DNA from: Euzebya pacifica | Lineage (GTDB): Bacteria > Actinomycetota > Nitriliruptoria > Euzebyales > Euzebyaceae | Direction of reading: 5' to 3' | Length of the DNA stretch: 64,000 nt | Assembly (NCBI RefSeq): GCF_003344865.1 | Contig: NZ_CP031165.1 | Span: 2,051,910 to 2,115,909, forward strand | Shown: piece by piece, positions 22,695 through 30,856 of the stretch | Layout: every line of letters begins with the position of its first letter | How positions within the stretch are numbered: position 1 is the first letter of the stretch | Notes under the pieces: model-generated | The model's input: the letters and a program-made list of their open reading frames with translations, nothing else | Told to the model about the DNA's origin: nothing | Databases searched by the model: none | Made by a program: the position numbers and the translations under genes

Positions 22695-25379
22695 ATGCGT
22701 TCCCAACAGATCCGCACCAACTTCCTCGAGTTCTTCAAGGCGCGTGACCACCGCGTCCGGCCCAGCGCGTCGCTGATCCCGCAGGACCCGACGCTGCTGC
22801 TGACGGTCGCCGGGATGGTGCCGTTCAAGCCCTACTTCCTGGGCGAGGCGACGCCGGAGCACAAGCGGGTCACGTCGGTGCAGAAGGTCGCGCGGACCAA
22901 CGACATCGAGAACGTCGGACGCACGACCCGTCACCTCACCTTCTTCGAGATGCTGGGCAACTTCAGCTTCGGCGACTACTTCAAGCGCGAGGCGATCGCC
23001 TGGGCGTGGGAGCTGTCGACGACGCCGGCGGACAAGGGCGGCCTCGGCTTCGACCCCGAGCGCATCTGGGCCACCGTCTACGAAGACGACGACGAGGCCT
23101 TCGGCTTCTGGCGCGACGAGACGGGCATTCCCGAACAGCGCATCCAGCGGCGTGACGCCAAGGACAACTTCTGGTCCACCGGCGGCTCCGGCCCGTGCGG
23201 TCCGTGCACCGAGATCTTCTACGACCGCGGGCCCGAGCACGGCGCCGAGGGCGGCCCGATCGTCGACGAGTCACGGTTCCTGGAGTTCTGGAACCTGGTG
23301 CTCATGCAGTTCGAGACCGACGGCACCGGCAACCCCGAGATGAAGGGATCCGACGCCATCGTCGGCCCGCTTCCCGCGCCCTCGATCGACACGGGCTCTG
23401 GCCTCGAGCGTGTCGCGATGCTGCTGCAGGACGTCCCGACGGTCTTCGACACCGACGAGTTCAAGCCCATGGTCGACCTGGCCGTGGACCTGACCGGCGT
23501 CGGCTACACCGGCCGGTTCGGCGAGGGCTCCCCGGAGTCCGACACGTGGATCCGCGTCATCGCCGAGCACGCCCGCGCCACGGCCTTCCTCATCTCCGAC
23601 GGGGTCCTGCCCTCCAACGAGGGCCGCGGCTACGTGCTGCGCCGACTGGTGCGCCGGGCGGTCAACTCCGCCCGCAAGCTCGGCACCGACGCCTCGATCA
23701 TGACGCCGATGATGGAGCAGGTCATCGACACCATGTCCCCGGCCTGGCCGGACCTGAAGACCCAGGCGCAGCTGATCACCAAGATCGCCCAGGCCGAGGA
23801 GGACACGTTCAGCAAGACGCTGAGCACCGGCCTCGTGAAGCTGGGCGACGCGATGGACGCCACCAAGGAACGCGGCGACACCACGCTGGACGCCGAGACC
23901 GCCTTCACGCTGCACGACACCTATGGCTTCCCGGTCGACCTGACCATCGAGATCGCCGAGGAGCAGGGGCTGACCCTCGACCGCGACGCCTTCGCCGAGC
24001 ACATGGAGGCCCAGCGCCACCGCGCCCGCGCCGCCACCAAGTCCGGACGCGACGCCGCCGCCACCGACGTGTACAAGCGTGCCGCCGGTGCCGTGGAGGG
24101 CGTGGACTTCACCGGCTACGACCACTTCGAGGGTGACTCGTGGATCGCGGCCCTCATCGCCGACGGTGACCTGGTCCAGCGGGCCGAGGAGGGCGAGGAG
24201 GTCGAGGTCGTCCTCAAGCGCACCCCCTTCTACGCCGAGGGCGGCGGGCAGCTGGGCGACCACGGCCTGATCACCTCCGACCTCGGCCGCATCGAGGTGC
24301 TCGACACCGTCTCGCCCACCGAGGGCTTGATCGTCCACCGTGGGCGGGTCGTGGCCGGCGAGGTCGGCGTCGACAACGACGTGCACGCCACGATCGACCG
24401 CGCCCGTCGCGCCTCCATCGCCCGTGGTCACACCGCCACCCACATCCTCCACGCCACCATCAAGGAGATGGTCGGCGACCACGCCGCGCAGGCCGGGTCG
24501 GCCATCGACCAGGGCCACTTCCGCTTCGACTTCCCCCACTTCGAGGCCATCACCCGTGGGCAGCTGACCGAGCTGGAGGAGCTGGTCAACCTGCGGATCG
24601 CCGCCGACCCGACCGTCATGGTCCGGGAGATGAGCCAGGAGGAGGCACGCAAGCGTGGTGCCACCGCCCTGTTCGGCGAGAAGTACGGCGACAGCGTGCG
24701 CGTGGTCACCATCGACGACTACTCCATGGAGCTGTGCGGCGGCACCCACGTCGGCCACACCTCCGAGGTCGGGCTGTTCACCGTCATCAACGAGGGGTCG
24801 ATCGCCAACAACGTGCGGCGCATCGAGGCGCTGACCGGGCCGGACGCGTTCACCCACCTGTCCAAGGAACGGCTGATCGCCGACCAGGTCGCCCGCATGC
24901 TGAAGGTGCCCTCCGCCGAGGTGCCCGGACGCGTCGAGGACCTGCTCGGCCGGGTCCGCGATGCCGAGAAGGCGCTGGCCAAGGCTCGTGCCGACGCGGT
25001 GCTCGGCCAGGCCGACGCGCTGCTGGAGCGGGCCGAGGTCATCGGTGACCACCGCATCGTCACCGGCGTGGTGCAGGGGGCCGACCACGACGCCCTGCGT
25101 CAGCTGGCCCTCGATCTCCGCAACCGGATCCGCCACGGCGTGGTGATCCTCGGGACGGCCAAGGAGGACGGCAAGGCCCAGATGCTGGCCGCGGTGTCAT
25201 CCGACCTGGTCGAGGCCGGCCACAACGCCGCCGACATCCTGCGGCCCGGCGCAAAGGTCGTCGGCGGCGGTGCGGGCGGCAAGGGTGACGTCGCCCAGGC
25301 CGGCGGCAAGGACGGCACCAAGATCGTTGCGGCCGTCACCACGTCCGCCGACGAGGCGCGGGACCGACTGCGGGACTGA
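22695..25379 (+). CDS. alaS: Alanine--tRNA ligase
   Basis: An 894-residue class II aminoacyl-tRNA synthetase that charges tRNA-Ala. The start at ATG 22695 matches the family N-terminus (MRSQQIRTNFLEFFKARDH). The catalytic core has GRTTRHLTFFEMLGNFSFGD and the tRNA-recognition region with LRRLVRRAVNSARKLG. The editing domain carries the zinc site HTATHILHA and CGGTH. The C-terminal DHHA1-type domain ends in GGGAGGKGDVAQAGGKDGT. The length is normal. Its 3' end overlaps the convergent hypothetical gene by 44 bp. It begins the common actinobacterial order alaS-ruvX-mltG-aroE. Confidence 0.98.
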   Translation: MRSQQIRTNFLEFFKARDHRVRPSASLIPQDPTLLLTVAGMVPFKPYFLGEATPEHKRVTSVQKVARTNDIENVGRTTRHLTFFEMLGNFSFGDYFKREAIAWAWELSTTPADKGGLGFDPERIWATVYEDDDEAFGFWRDETGIPEQRIQRRDAKDNFWSTGGSGPCGPCTEIFYDRGPEHGAEGGPIVDESRFLEFWNLVLMQFETDGTGNPEMKGSDAIVGPLPAPSIDTGSGLERVAMLLQDVPTVFDTDEFKPMVDLAVDLTGVGYTGRFGEGSPESDTWIRVIAEHARATAFLISDGVLPSNEGRGYVLRRLVRRAVNSARKLGTDASIMTPMMEQVIDTMSPAWPDLKTQAQLITKIAQAEEDTFSKTLSTGLVKLGDAMDATKERGDTTLDAETAFTLHDTYGFPVDLTIEIAEEQGLTLDRDAFAEHMEAQRHRARAATKSGRDAAATDVYKRAAGAVEGVDFTGYDHFEGDSWIAALIADGDLVQRAEEGEEVEVVLKRTPFYAEGGGQLGDHGLITSDLGRIEVLDTVSPTEGLIVHRGRVVAGEVGVDNDVHATIDRARRASIARGHTATHILHATIKEMVGDHAAQAGSAIDQGHFRFDFPHFEAITRGQLTELEELVNLRIAADPTVMVREMSQEEARKRGATALFGEKYGDSVRVVTIDDYSMELCGGTHVGHTSEVGLFTVINEGSIANNVRRIEALTGPDAFTHLSKERLIADQVARMLKVPSAEVPGRVEDLLGRVRDAEKALAKARADAVLGQADALLERAEVIGDHRIVTGVVQGADHDALRQLALDLRNRIRHGVVILGTAKEDGKAQMLAAVSSDLVEAGHNAADILRPGAKVVGGGAGGKGDVAQAGGKDGTKIVAAVTTSADEARDRLRD

Positions 25380-26274
25380 CCGGGGCGGGGGTCGGCGCGG
25401 TCCGGCGGACGGCGTTGGCGCCCAGCCCGGTGAGGTCGCGTTCGAGCTCGGCCAGGTCGATCGTCGCGGGAACGGCCACCACGAGGGTGGTCATCTCGTG
25501 GCGCTGCTCGGACCGGACACCGCGGTAGGACGCCCGGATGGTCCGGCCGGTCGTTGAGGCGGACTGCACCTCGGCCATGGTGTCGAGGTGCCGGACGACC
25601 TCGTCGCGCAGCTGCGCCCGGACCTCCACCTGCACCATGACCGGCGGACCTGCTGGCCTGTTGTCCCGTACCGGTGGGGGCGGCCGGCGGACCGTGGCGG
25701 CGTCGGCCACCTCGGGTTCCCAGTGGGCGAGGGCGCCGAGGAGCTCGACCTCCAGGCGGGCCGACACCTGCACGAGGAAGGTGTGGACCGCCTTCTCGGC
25801 GGCGGCGACCTGTCCCCGGTAGGACGCCTGGCGTGGTGACCGGTGCGCCCACTCGTCCAGGATCGTGCAGTGGGCGGCGACGATCGGCCGTGCCAACGCC
25901 GCGACCGGGGCGGTCACGGTGATCCCGAGGCGTCGACGGCCACCGGCGCCTGGCCCGACGAGGTCGTCGATCGTCGCCTGGGCCCGGCGGATCGCCAGCG
26001 CGCGTTGGGCATCGGTGCCCTCGAAGGTCCCCTGGGTGCGGACGGGGTAGGGCCGGATGGCGTAGCCGGAGCGCTGGGAGGGGTCTGGCCGGGACCAGTC
26101 GATGGCCGCGGCCGGCGGGGCGAGGTGGCGCAGGGGCAGCCACCCCTGCCGGCGGAGCGCCTCGAGCAGCTCGTACGGGGGAGCGGCCCCGTCGTAGTCG
26201 ACCAGGACCCGGGCGGCCACACCGTCGGCGATCCTGGCGGACACCGTCTGGTGGCGGGAGGTGTCGGTAACCAT
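25336..26274 (-). CDS. Conserved-looking hypothetical protein
   Basis: A 312-residue soluble protein with no signal peptide or membrane segment and no domain I recognise. It has an N-terminal region RVLVDYDGAAPPYELLEALR, a central basic part, a helical segment ASYRGQVAAAEKAVHTFLVQ, a Pro/Arg linker (TVRRPPPPVRDNRP), and a C-terminal alpha/beta region RHEMTTLVVAVPATIDLAEL. Codon use is like its neighbours, supporting coding. It is inserted convergently between alaS and ruvX, overlapping the alaS 3' end by 44 bp, so it interrupts the usual alaS-ruvX order. Confidence 0.65.
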   Translation of the reverse strand: MVTDTSRHQTVSARIADGVAARVLVDYDGAAPPYELLEALRRQGWLPLRHLAPPAAAIDWSRPDPSQRSGYAIRPYPVRTQGTFEGTDAQRALAIRRAQATIDDLVGPGAGGRRRLGITVTAPVAALARPIVAAHCTILDEWAHRSPRQASYRGQVAAAEKAVHTFLVQVSARLEVELLGALAHWEPEVADAATVRRPPPPVRDNRPAGPPVMVQVEVRAQLRDEVVRHLDTMAEVQSASTTGRTIRASYRGVRSEQRHEMTTLVVAVPATIDLAELERDLTGLGANAVRRTAPTPAPVSPAVGPAPRRRTW

Positions 26275-26456
26275 GCCCGCCCCCTCGACCGGTCCAAGCC
26301 ACGGGTTGACGGTGTTGTCGTGTCCCCCGCGTTACGTCCTCGTGTCGCCGCCCCGACCACGACCGTCGTGCACCGCGTCGGACGTCGCTTACGATCGGCG
26401 ACCGATGCCACCCACCACCACGCACCGCGACGCCCCCGTTCGAGGGGACGGCTGAG
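26275..26456. other. Divergent intergenic region upstream of ruvX, with a possible leaderless mini-ORF
   Basis: The segment separates the hypothetical gene from ruvX. TACGAT near 26390 could be a -10 box. An ATG at 26405 opens a 16-codon frame (MPPTTTHRDAPVRGDG) whose TGA at 26453-26455 is one base before the ruvX ATG. GAGGGG (26442-26447) is the likely ribosome-binding site for ruvX. Whether the mini-ORF is translated is unknown. Confidence 0.35.
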
Positions 26457-26873
26457 ATGTCGGCCCGTCCAGGACGGGTGCTCGGGGTCGACCCCGGCAC
26501 CAAGCGGGTGGGGTTGGCCGTGTCGGACCCCGACCGGTTGCTCGCCACTCCCCACGACACCGTCGCCGGCGGCAAGGGGGCTGCGAGGCGGGTGAAGGAC
26601 GCCCACGAGACACTCGGCTGCGTGGCGGTGGTCGTGGGTTTGCCACGATCGCTGGCCGGACGTGACACTGACTCCACGCGGATGGCCCGGGCCCTGGCCG
26701 ACGAGCTGACAGCCCTCGGGCTGGAGGTCCACCTGCACGATGAACGGCTGACCAGCGTGCAGGCCGACCGGGCTCTGCGATCCTCCGGTCGGAACGCCCG
26801 CAGCGGGAAGGCCGTGAAGGACCAGGTAGCCGCAAGTCTCCTCCTGCAGGCCTGGCTCGACGCCACCCGCTGA
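26457..26873 (+). CDS. ruvX: YqgF/RuvX-family putative pre-16S rRNA nuclease
   Basis: A 138-residue RNase H-like protein. The fold begins with RVLGVDPGTKRVGLAVSDPD (first catalytic Asp), continues with VAVVVGLPRSLAGRDTDST, and has the conserved HLHDERLTSVQADRAL with Glu. The C-terminal VKDQVAASLLLQAWLD is also typical. Members process the 5' end of 16S rRNA or act in DNA metabolism. It lies between alaS and mltG as in many actinobacteria. Confidence 0.95.
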   Translation: MSARPGRVLGVDPGTKRVGLAVSDPDRLLATPHDTVAGGKGAARRVKDAHETLGCVAVVVGLPRSLAGRDTDSTRMARALADELTALGLEVHLHDERLTSVQADRALRSSGRNARSGKAVKDQVAASLLLQAWLDATR

Positions 26874-26927
26874 GCGGGTGGATGCCCTGGACAAGCAGCC
26901 CACGACCTCACGAGACGCCCACACCTC

Positions 26928-27968
26928 ATGACGACCTCCTCCAAGATCTTCCTCGTCTTCCTGCTCCTCCTCGTCGGGGCCGGCTACTACCTGTTCAACG
27001 AGTGGAACAGCGGCGGCGCCTCCGACGCCGTGCTCGCCGAGGGGCCGGTCACCGTCACCGTCGAGGAGGGCAGCGGAGCGCGTGACGTCGCTGCCCTGCT
27101 GGAGGAGAACGGCATCATCCGGTCCTCCAGCGCCTTCACGGCCGCCGCGACGCTGGACGGCCGCGCCGGGCAGATCAAGCCCGGGACCTACGAGCTGGAC
27201 CCGTCGCTGTCCACCGAGCAGATCCTCGACATCCTCGTCGCCGGGCCGCCCGGACCCGACACCTTCCGCGTGACCATCCCCGAGGGGCTGACGGTCGACC
27301 AGACGCTGGAGACGATCGCCTCGGCGGAGGGCAGCCCCCACACCGTCGAGACGCTCCGCGAGGCGATGACCCTCGTCGCGCTTCCCGCCTGGGTGCCGCA
27401 GCGGGACCTCCCGGAAGGGGCCGAGGCGTTCGAGGGCCTGCTGTTCCCCGAGACCTACGAGTTCACCGTCGACACGACCCCGGCGGACCTCCTCACCCGC
27501 CTCGTCCAGCAGACCGACTCGGTGATGAGCGAGGTCGGGTTCGCCGAGCGCAACTCCCTGTCGACCTACGACACCCTGGTCCTCGGCTCGCTCGTCGAAC
27601 GCGAAGCCCGGTTGGAGGAGGAACGGCCGATCATCTCCTCCGTCATCCACAACCGGCTGGAGCGGCCGATGCTGCTGCAGATCGACGCCACCGTCGTCTA
27701 CGGCATCGAGGTGGCCACCGGTGAACGGCCCGACCGGCTGCTGACCGCCGACTACCAGTTCGACACCCCTTGGTCGACCTACCTGCACGAGGGCCTGCCG
27801 CCGACCCCGATCTCCGGCGTGGGCCGCTCGTCGCTGGAGGCCGCCGCGAACCCCGCTGACACCGGCTTCTTCTTCTACGTCGTGGAGGACCCGGCGACCG
27901 GTGCCCACCGCTTCACCGAGACCGCGGCCCAGCACGAGCAGGCCATCGCGGAGATCCGTGGCGGCTGA
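26928..27968 (+). CDS. mltG: Endolytic murein transglycosylase
   Basis: A 346-residue membrane-anchored enzyme that cuts nascent glycan strands and sets their length. Residues 5-22 (IFLVFLLLLVGAGYYLF) are an uncleaved N-terminal anchor. A LysM-like segment follows (ARDVAALLEENGIIRSSSAF). The YceG catalytic domain carries LGSLVEREARLEEERPIISS with the catalytic Glu, then VIHNRLERPMLLQIDATVVY and PPTPISGVGRSSLEAAANPA. It overlaps aroE by 11 bp. Confidence 0.96.
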   Translation: MTTSSKIFLVFLLLLVGAGYYLFNEWNSGGASDAVLAEGPVTVTVEEGSGARDVAALLEENGIIRSSSAFTAAATLDGRAGQIKPGTYELDPSLSTEQILDILVAGPPGPDTFRVTIPEGLTVDQTLETIASAEGSPHTVETLREAMTLVALPAWVPQRDLPEGAEAFEGLLFPETYEFTVDTTPADLLTRLVQQTDSVMSEVGFAERNSLSTYDTLVLGSLVEREARLEEERPIISSVIHNRLERPMLLQIDATVVYGIEVATGERPDRLLTADYQFDTPWSTYLHEGLPPTPISGVGRSSLEAAANPADTGFFFYVVEDPATGAHRFTETAAQHEQAIAEIRGG

Positions 27969-28785
27969 CCCGGCCGGTAGCAACCCGCCCGCGACGACGG
28001 CCGCCACCCGGCTGCTGGTCGTCCTGGGGCACCCCGTCGGCCACTCGTTGTCGCCGGCCCTGCACTCCGCGGCGATCGCGGCAGCCGGCCACGACGCGGT
28101 CTACCTCGCCGTCGACGTGCCCCCCGAGGACATCGACGCCGCCATCACCGGCCTGCGCACCCTCGGGTTCCTGGGTGCCAACGTCACCATCCCCCACAAG
28201 CACGCCGCGCTGCAGGCCGCCGACGACGCCACGGAGGAGGCCCGCTTCATCGGGGCGGCCAACACGTTGTTCTGGGAGGGGGAGCGGTTGGTGGCCGACA
28301 ACACCGACGCGGCAGGCCTGCGGGGAGTCCTCGCCGACGACTGTGGGCTGCAGCCCGGCGACCCCGTGACCATCGTCGGCTCCGGCGGGGCCGCGCGTGC
28401 CGCCGCCGTCGCCTGTGGACGGCTCGGCGCGGCCACCACCGTGCATGCCCGCCGTCCCCAGGCCGGTCGCGCGATCGCCGACCTGGCGCTGCAGGCAGGC
28501 GGTGCCGACCCGTCAGACGCCGACGCCCGGGTCGTCATCAACGCCACACCACTGGGGCGCCACGGCGAGGCCTTGCCCGACCCGTTCATGGGCCTCGGTC
28601 CGGGGCGTGTGGCGCTGGACCTCAACTACGGCACCCTCTCGCCCTTCCTCACCTCCGCGGTCGAGGCCGGCGGACGCGCCGTGGACGGGGTCGGCATGCT
28701 CGTCGGCCAGGCCGAGGCGGCGTTCGCCCGCTGGTTCGGGACCCCGCCGCCCGCCGGCGCGATGGCTGCTGCGCTGCCTCGCTGA
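27958..28785 (+). CDS. aroE: Shikimate dehydrogenase
   Basis: A 275-residue enzyme (GTG start at 27958, inside the mltG 3' end) that reduces 3-dehydroshikimate with NADPH. The substrate site is visible as GHPVGHSLSPALHSAAIAA and GANVTIPHKHAAL (catalytic Lys), and TDAAGLRGVL carries the conserved Asp. The nucleotide-binding loop is VGSGGAARAAAVA. GVGMLVGQAEAAFARWFG closes the C-terminus. The other shikimate genes of the window (aroC, aroK, aroB) lie 16 kb downstream, with the pilus locus in between. Confidence 0.96.
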   Translation: MAADPAGSNPPATTAATRLLVVLGHPVGHSLSPALHSAAIAAAGHDAVYLAVDVPPEDIDAAITGLRTLGFLGANVTIPHKHAALQAADDATEEARFIGAANTLFWEGERLVADNTDAAGLRGVLADDCGLQPGDPVTIVGSGGAARAAAVACGRLGAATTVHARRPQAGRAIADLALQAGGADPSDADARVVINATPLGRHGEALPDPFMGLGPGRVALDLNYGTLSPFLTSAVEAGGRAVDGVGMLVGQAEAAFARWFGTPPPAGAMAAALPR

Positions 28786-28861
28786 GGGTCACCCTCGGAC
28801 CCTCGACGAGGCGGATCCAGCAACGTCGGTGGCCGGCTCCGGCCTGCGGTCGTACCCGTCC

Positions 28862-28890
28862 CTCAAGTACCGGGCAGGTGCTGCCGATGC
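28862..28890 (+). promoter_or_regulatory. Sigma28/WhiG-like promoter, copy 1 (DUF4388-GTPase genes)
   Basis: CTCAAGT (28862-28868), 14 nt, GCCGATGC (28883-28890). The same heptamer, spacing and CCGAT box recur upstream of pilT (32759) and of the major-pilin riboswitch (39548). The -10-side box GCCGAT matches the known FliA/WhiG consensus GCCGATAA. The start codon lies 95 bp downstream. Confidence 0.65.
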
Positions 28891-28984
28891 AAGACGACAC
28901 AGGCCTCGCGCCGGCCGTTCCGGCCCTGGCCGTGACCGATCGACCCGGGATTTTCACCATGACCGACCGCCGAAGGGGGACCAC

Positions 28985-30214
28985 GTGCTCGCAGGCTCGC
29001 TGAACGAGTTCGGCCTCGCCGACGTCTTCACCCTCCTGTCCACCACCCGCAAGACCGGTGTGCTCAACCTCGAGACCGCCGCGGTCAAGGGGCGGGTCTG
29101 GATCGCGCAGGGCGGGTTGTGCAACGCCGTCGCCGATGTGACCCGCTCGCCGCTCGCGGCCCGGTTGCTCCACGGTGGGGAGGCCTCCGAGGCGCAGGCC
29201 CGCGAGATCGTCGCCGCCCAGGCCGATGGCGACTCCCAGCGACTGCAGGACGCCCTGGACGTGCTGGGCCTGGGGTCCGACCGGGTCCGCAGCATCCTCG
29301 TCGACCAGATCACCGACGCCGTCTTCGACCTCAGCCGCTGGTCCGACGGCACGTTCGCCTTCGACAACCAGGCCGTGGGCGATGTCATCGCCGTCACCTC
29401 CGCCGCCGACGTCCTCGGTACCGTCCAGCAGCGCCTGTCGGAGTGGGAGGGCTTCGCCGCCAACGTCCCCGCCGACGATGCGGTGCTCGACGTGGTCAGC
29501 CGGCCCTCCGGTGGGGCCGAGGGCATCTCCGTCCAGGCCTCCCACTGGGAGGTCCTGACCCTCGTCGACGGGTTGCGGCCCGTCGCGGAGGTCATCGAGC
29601 TGACCGGCCAGGGCACCTTCACCGTGTCGCGCATGATCTCGGAGCTGATCGGCGTCGGGCTCGTCAGGGTCCTGGACGATCCGACCGGCGAAACCGCCTC
29701 CCAGCACCGCCGTCGGATCCTCGTCACCGCCGAGGAGCAGCTGCTCGGGGCGACGCCTCGTTCCCTGTCCAGCCGTCCCGTCCCACCGACGCCACCCCCG
29801 GGTGCCCCGGCTGCAAGCGATGCGGCGTCGGCCGACGCCGAGGACGTCGATCCCGCCGAGAGGGCGCAGGACGATCGTCCGAGCCCCGCAGACCTGCTCG
29901 ACGTTGCGCCGCCGGGTGCCGTCGAGGTGGCGTTCGACGTCGAACCCGACGAAGCCGAGCACACCGCGCACAACGGCGTCGACGTCGACGACCTGCTCGG
30001 CGAGCCGCCCGAGGAGCCCAAGTCCCCTGCGCCTGCCCCTTCCTCCTCCGCATCGGCAGCCGAGGACCGGCGTGCCCGTGAGCTTGCGGCGCTCGGCATC
30101 GGGCCTGCCCCCTCCGCGGAGGAGCCGACCGACGAACCGCGTCCGCTGGCCCGTGACAACAACGTCAACGCCGATCTGCTTGCCCGGCTGATCGACGGGG
30201 TCAAGGGTGCCTGA
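28985..30214 (+). CDS. DUF4388 (PatA N-terminal-like) domain protein at the head of the pilus locus
   Basis: A 409-residue cytosolic protein from GTG 28985 (AGGGGGA upstream). Residues 1-105 are a DUF4388/PatA-N-like domain: GSLNEFGLADVFTLLSTTRK, TGVLNLETAAVKGRVWIAQG, AVADVTRS. A second helical part with QITDAVFDLSRWSDGTFAF follows, then a winged-helix-like region (LTLVDGLRPVAEVIELTGQG) up to about residue 245. The last 160 residues are disordered, Pro/Ala/Asp/Glu-rich, ending in a short helix NVNADLLARLIDGVKG that could be a docking peptide. It overlaps the GTPase gene by 8 bp, so the two probably act together. The role in pilus control is inferred from position. Confidence 0.82.
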   Translation: MLAGSLNEFGLADVFTLLSTTRKTGVLNLETAAVKGRVWIAQGGLCNAVADVTRSPLAARLLHGGEASEAQAREIVAAQADGDSQRLQDALDVLGLGSDRVRSILVDQITDAVFDLSRWSDGTFAFDNQAVGDVIAVTSAADVLGTVQQRLSEWEGFAANVPADDAVLDVVSRPSGGAEGISVQASHWEVLTLVDGLRPVAEVIELTGQGTFTVSRMISELIGVGLVRVLDDPTGETASQHRRRILVTAEEQLLGATPRSLSSRPVPPTPPPGAPAASDAASADAEDVDPAERAQDDRPSPADLLDVAPPGAVEVAFDVEPDEAEHTAHNGVDVDDLLGEPPEEPKSPAPAPSSSASAAEDRRARELAALGIGPAPSAEEPTDEPRPLARDNNVNADLLARLIDGVKGA

Positions 30215-30797
30215 CAGCGCTGACGAAGTGACAGCGACCAGCTCCGTCAAGGTCGTTGTGACCGGTGCCTACGGCGCCGGGAAGACCACCCTCGTCCGCA
30301 GTCTGTCGGAGATCAACGTCCTGACCCAGGAACGCTCGGTCACCGGCAGCGGCGACGCCCCCGACACCATCGCCATGGACTTCGGTCGGCTGACGGTCGG
30401 TGACGGGTTGTCGCTGCACCTGTTCGGCACACCGACGCGTGACCGATTCGACTTCATGTGGGATGTCGTCAAGGACGGCATGGTCGGCTTCATCGTGCTG
30501 GTCGACGATTCGCGGGCCGATTCGTTGCCCGAAGCGGTCGGGGTCCTCAACTGGTTTCGCGAACGCGCCAACGTGCCCTACGTCGTGGCCGTCAACAAGG
30601 TCGCGCCGGCCAACGCCGAACGGTCGATTCGTCGTGCCCGCCACGTCCTGCGCATCCCCGACCACGTGCGGGTCTGCGCCGTCGACGTCCGGCAGCGGGC
30701 CTCCTCCAAGCAGCTTCTCCTCCAGCTCCTTCACGCCGCGACCGAAGATGCCGATGGAGTCCATGACGAGGACGTCGAACAGGCTCACGCTGGGTAG
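30207..30797 (+). CDS. Small Ras/MglA-like GTPase (COG2229 / conservon CvnD-type)
   Basis: A 196-residue GTP-binding protein with a GTG start inside the preceding gene. P-loop GAYGAGKTTL starts at residue 20, the switch/G3 region is SLHLFGTPTRDRFDFMW, and the base-recognition motif reads VAVNKVAPAN, so the Asp of NKxD is replaced by Ala. Relatives include the CvnD proteins of Streptomyces conservons, and the Ras-like fold recalls MglA, which sets pilus polarity in Myxococcus. Coupling to a DUF4388 gene and position directly before pilB suggest it regulates pilus assembly or localisation. The altered G4 motif may lower guanine specificity. Confidence 0.82.
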   Translation: MPDSADEVTATSSVKVVVTGAYGAGKTTLVRSLSEINVLTQERSVTGSGDAPDTIAMDFGRLTVGDGLSLHLFGTPTRDRFDFMWDVVKDGMVGFIVLVDDSRADSLPEAVGVLNWFRERANVPYVVAVNKVAPANAERSIRRARHVLRIPDHVRVCAVDVRQRASSKQLLLQLLHAATEDADGVHDEDVEQAHAG

Positions 30798-30856
30798 GGT
30801 GGGCTGCCCCGTCGCCGAGCCCCACGACCGCGGGACATCCCGCAAGAAAGACGCCG

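Noticed and set aside
21054-23240. Long N-terminal extension of the GH3 lipoprotein
   Set aside because: The extension is antisense to the alaS N-terminus, and a proper lipoprotein signal peptide begins at 22589.
25100-26944. A 614-codon minus-strand frame across alaS end, the hypothetical gene and ruvX
   Set aside because: It crosses three genes in non-coding frames and is Arg/Pro-rich. The 312-residue frame in the same region has a more protein-like composition.
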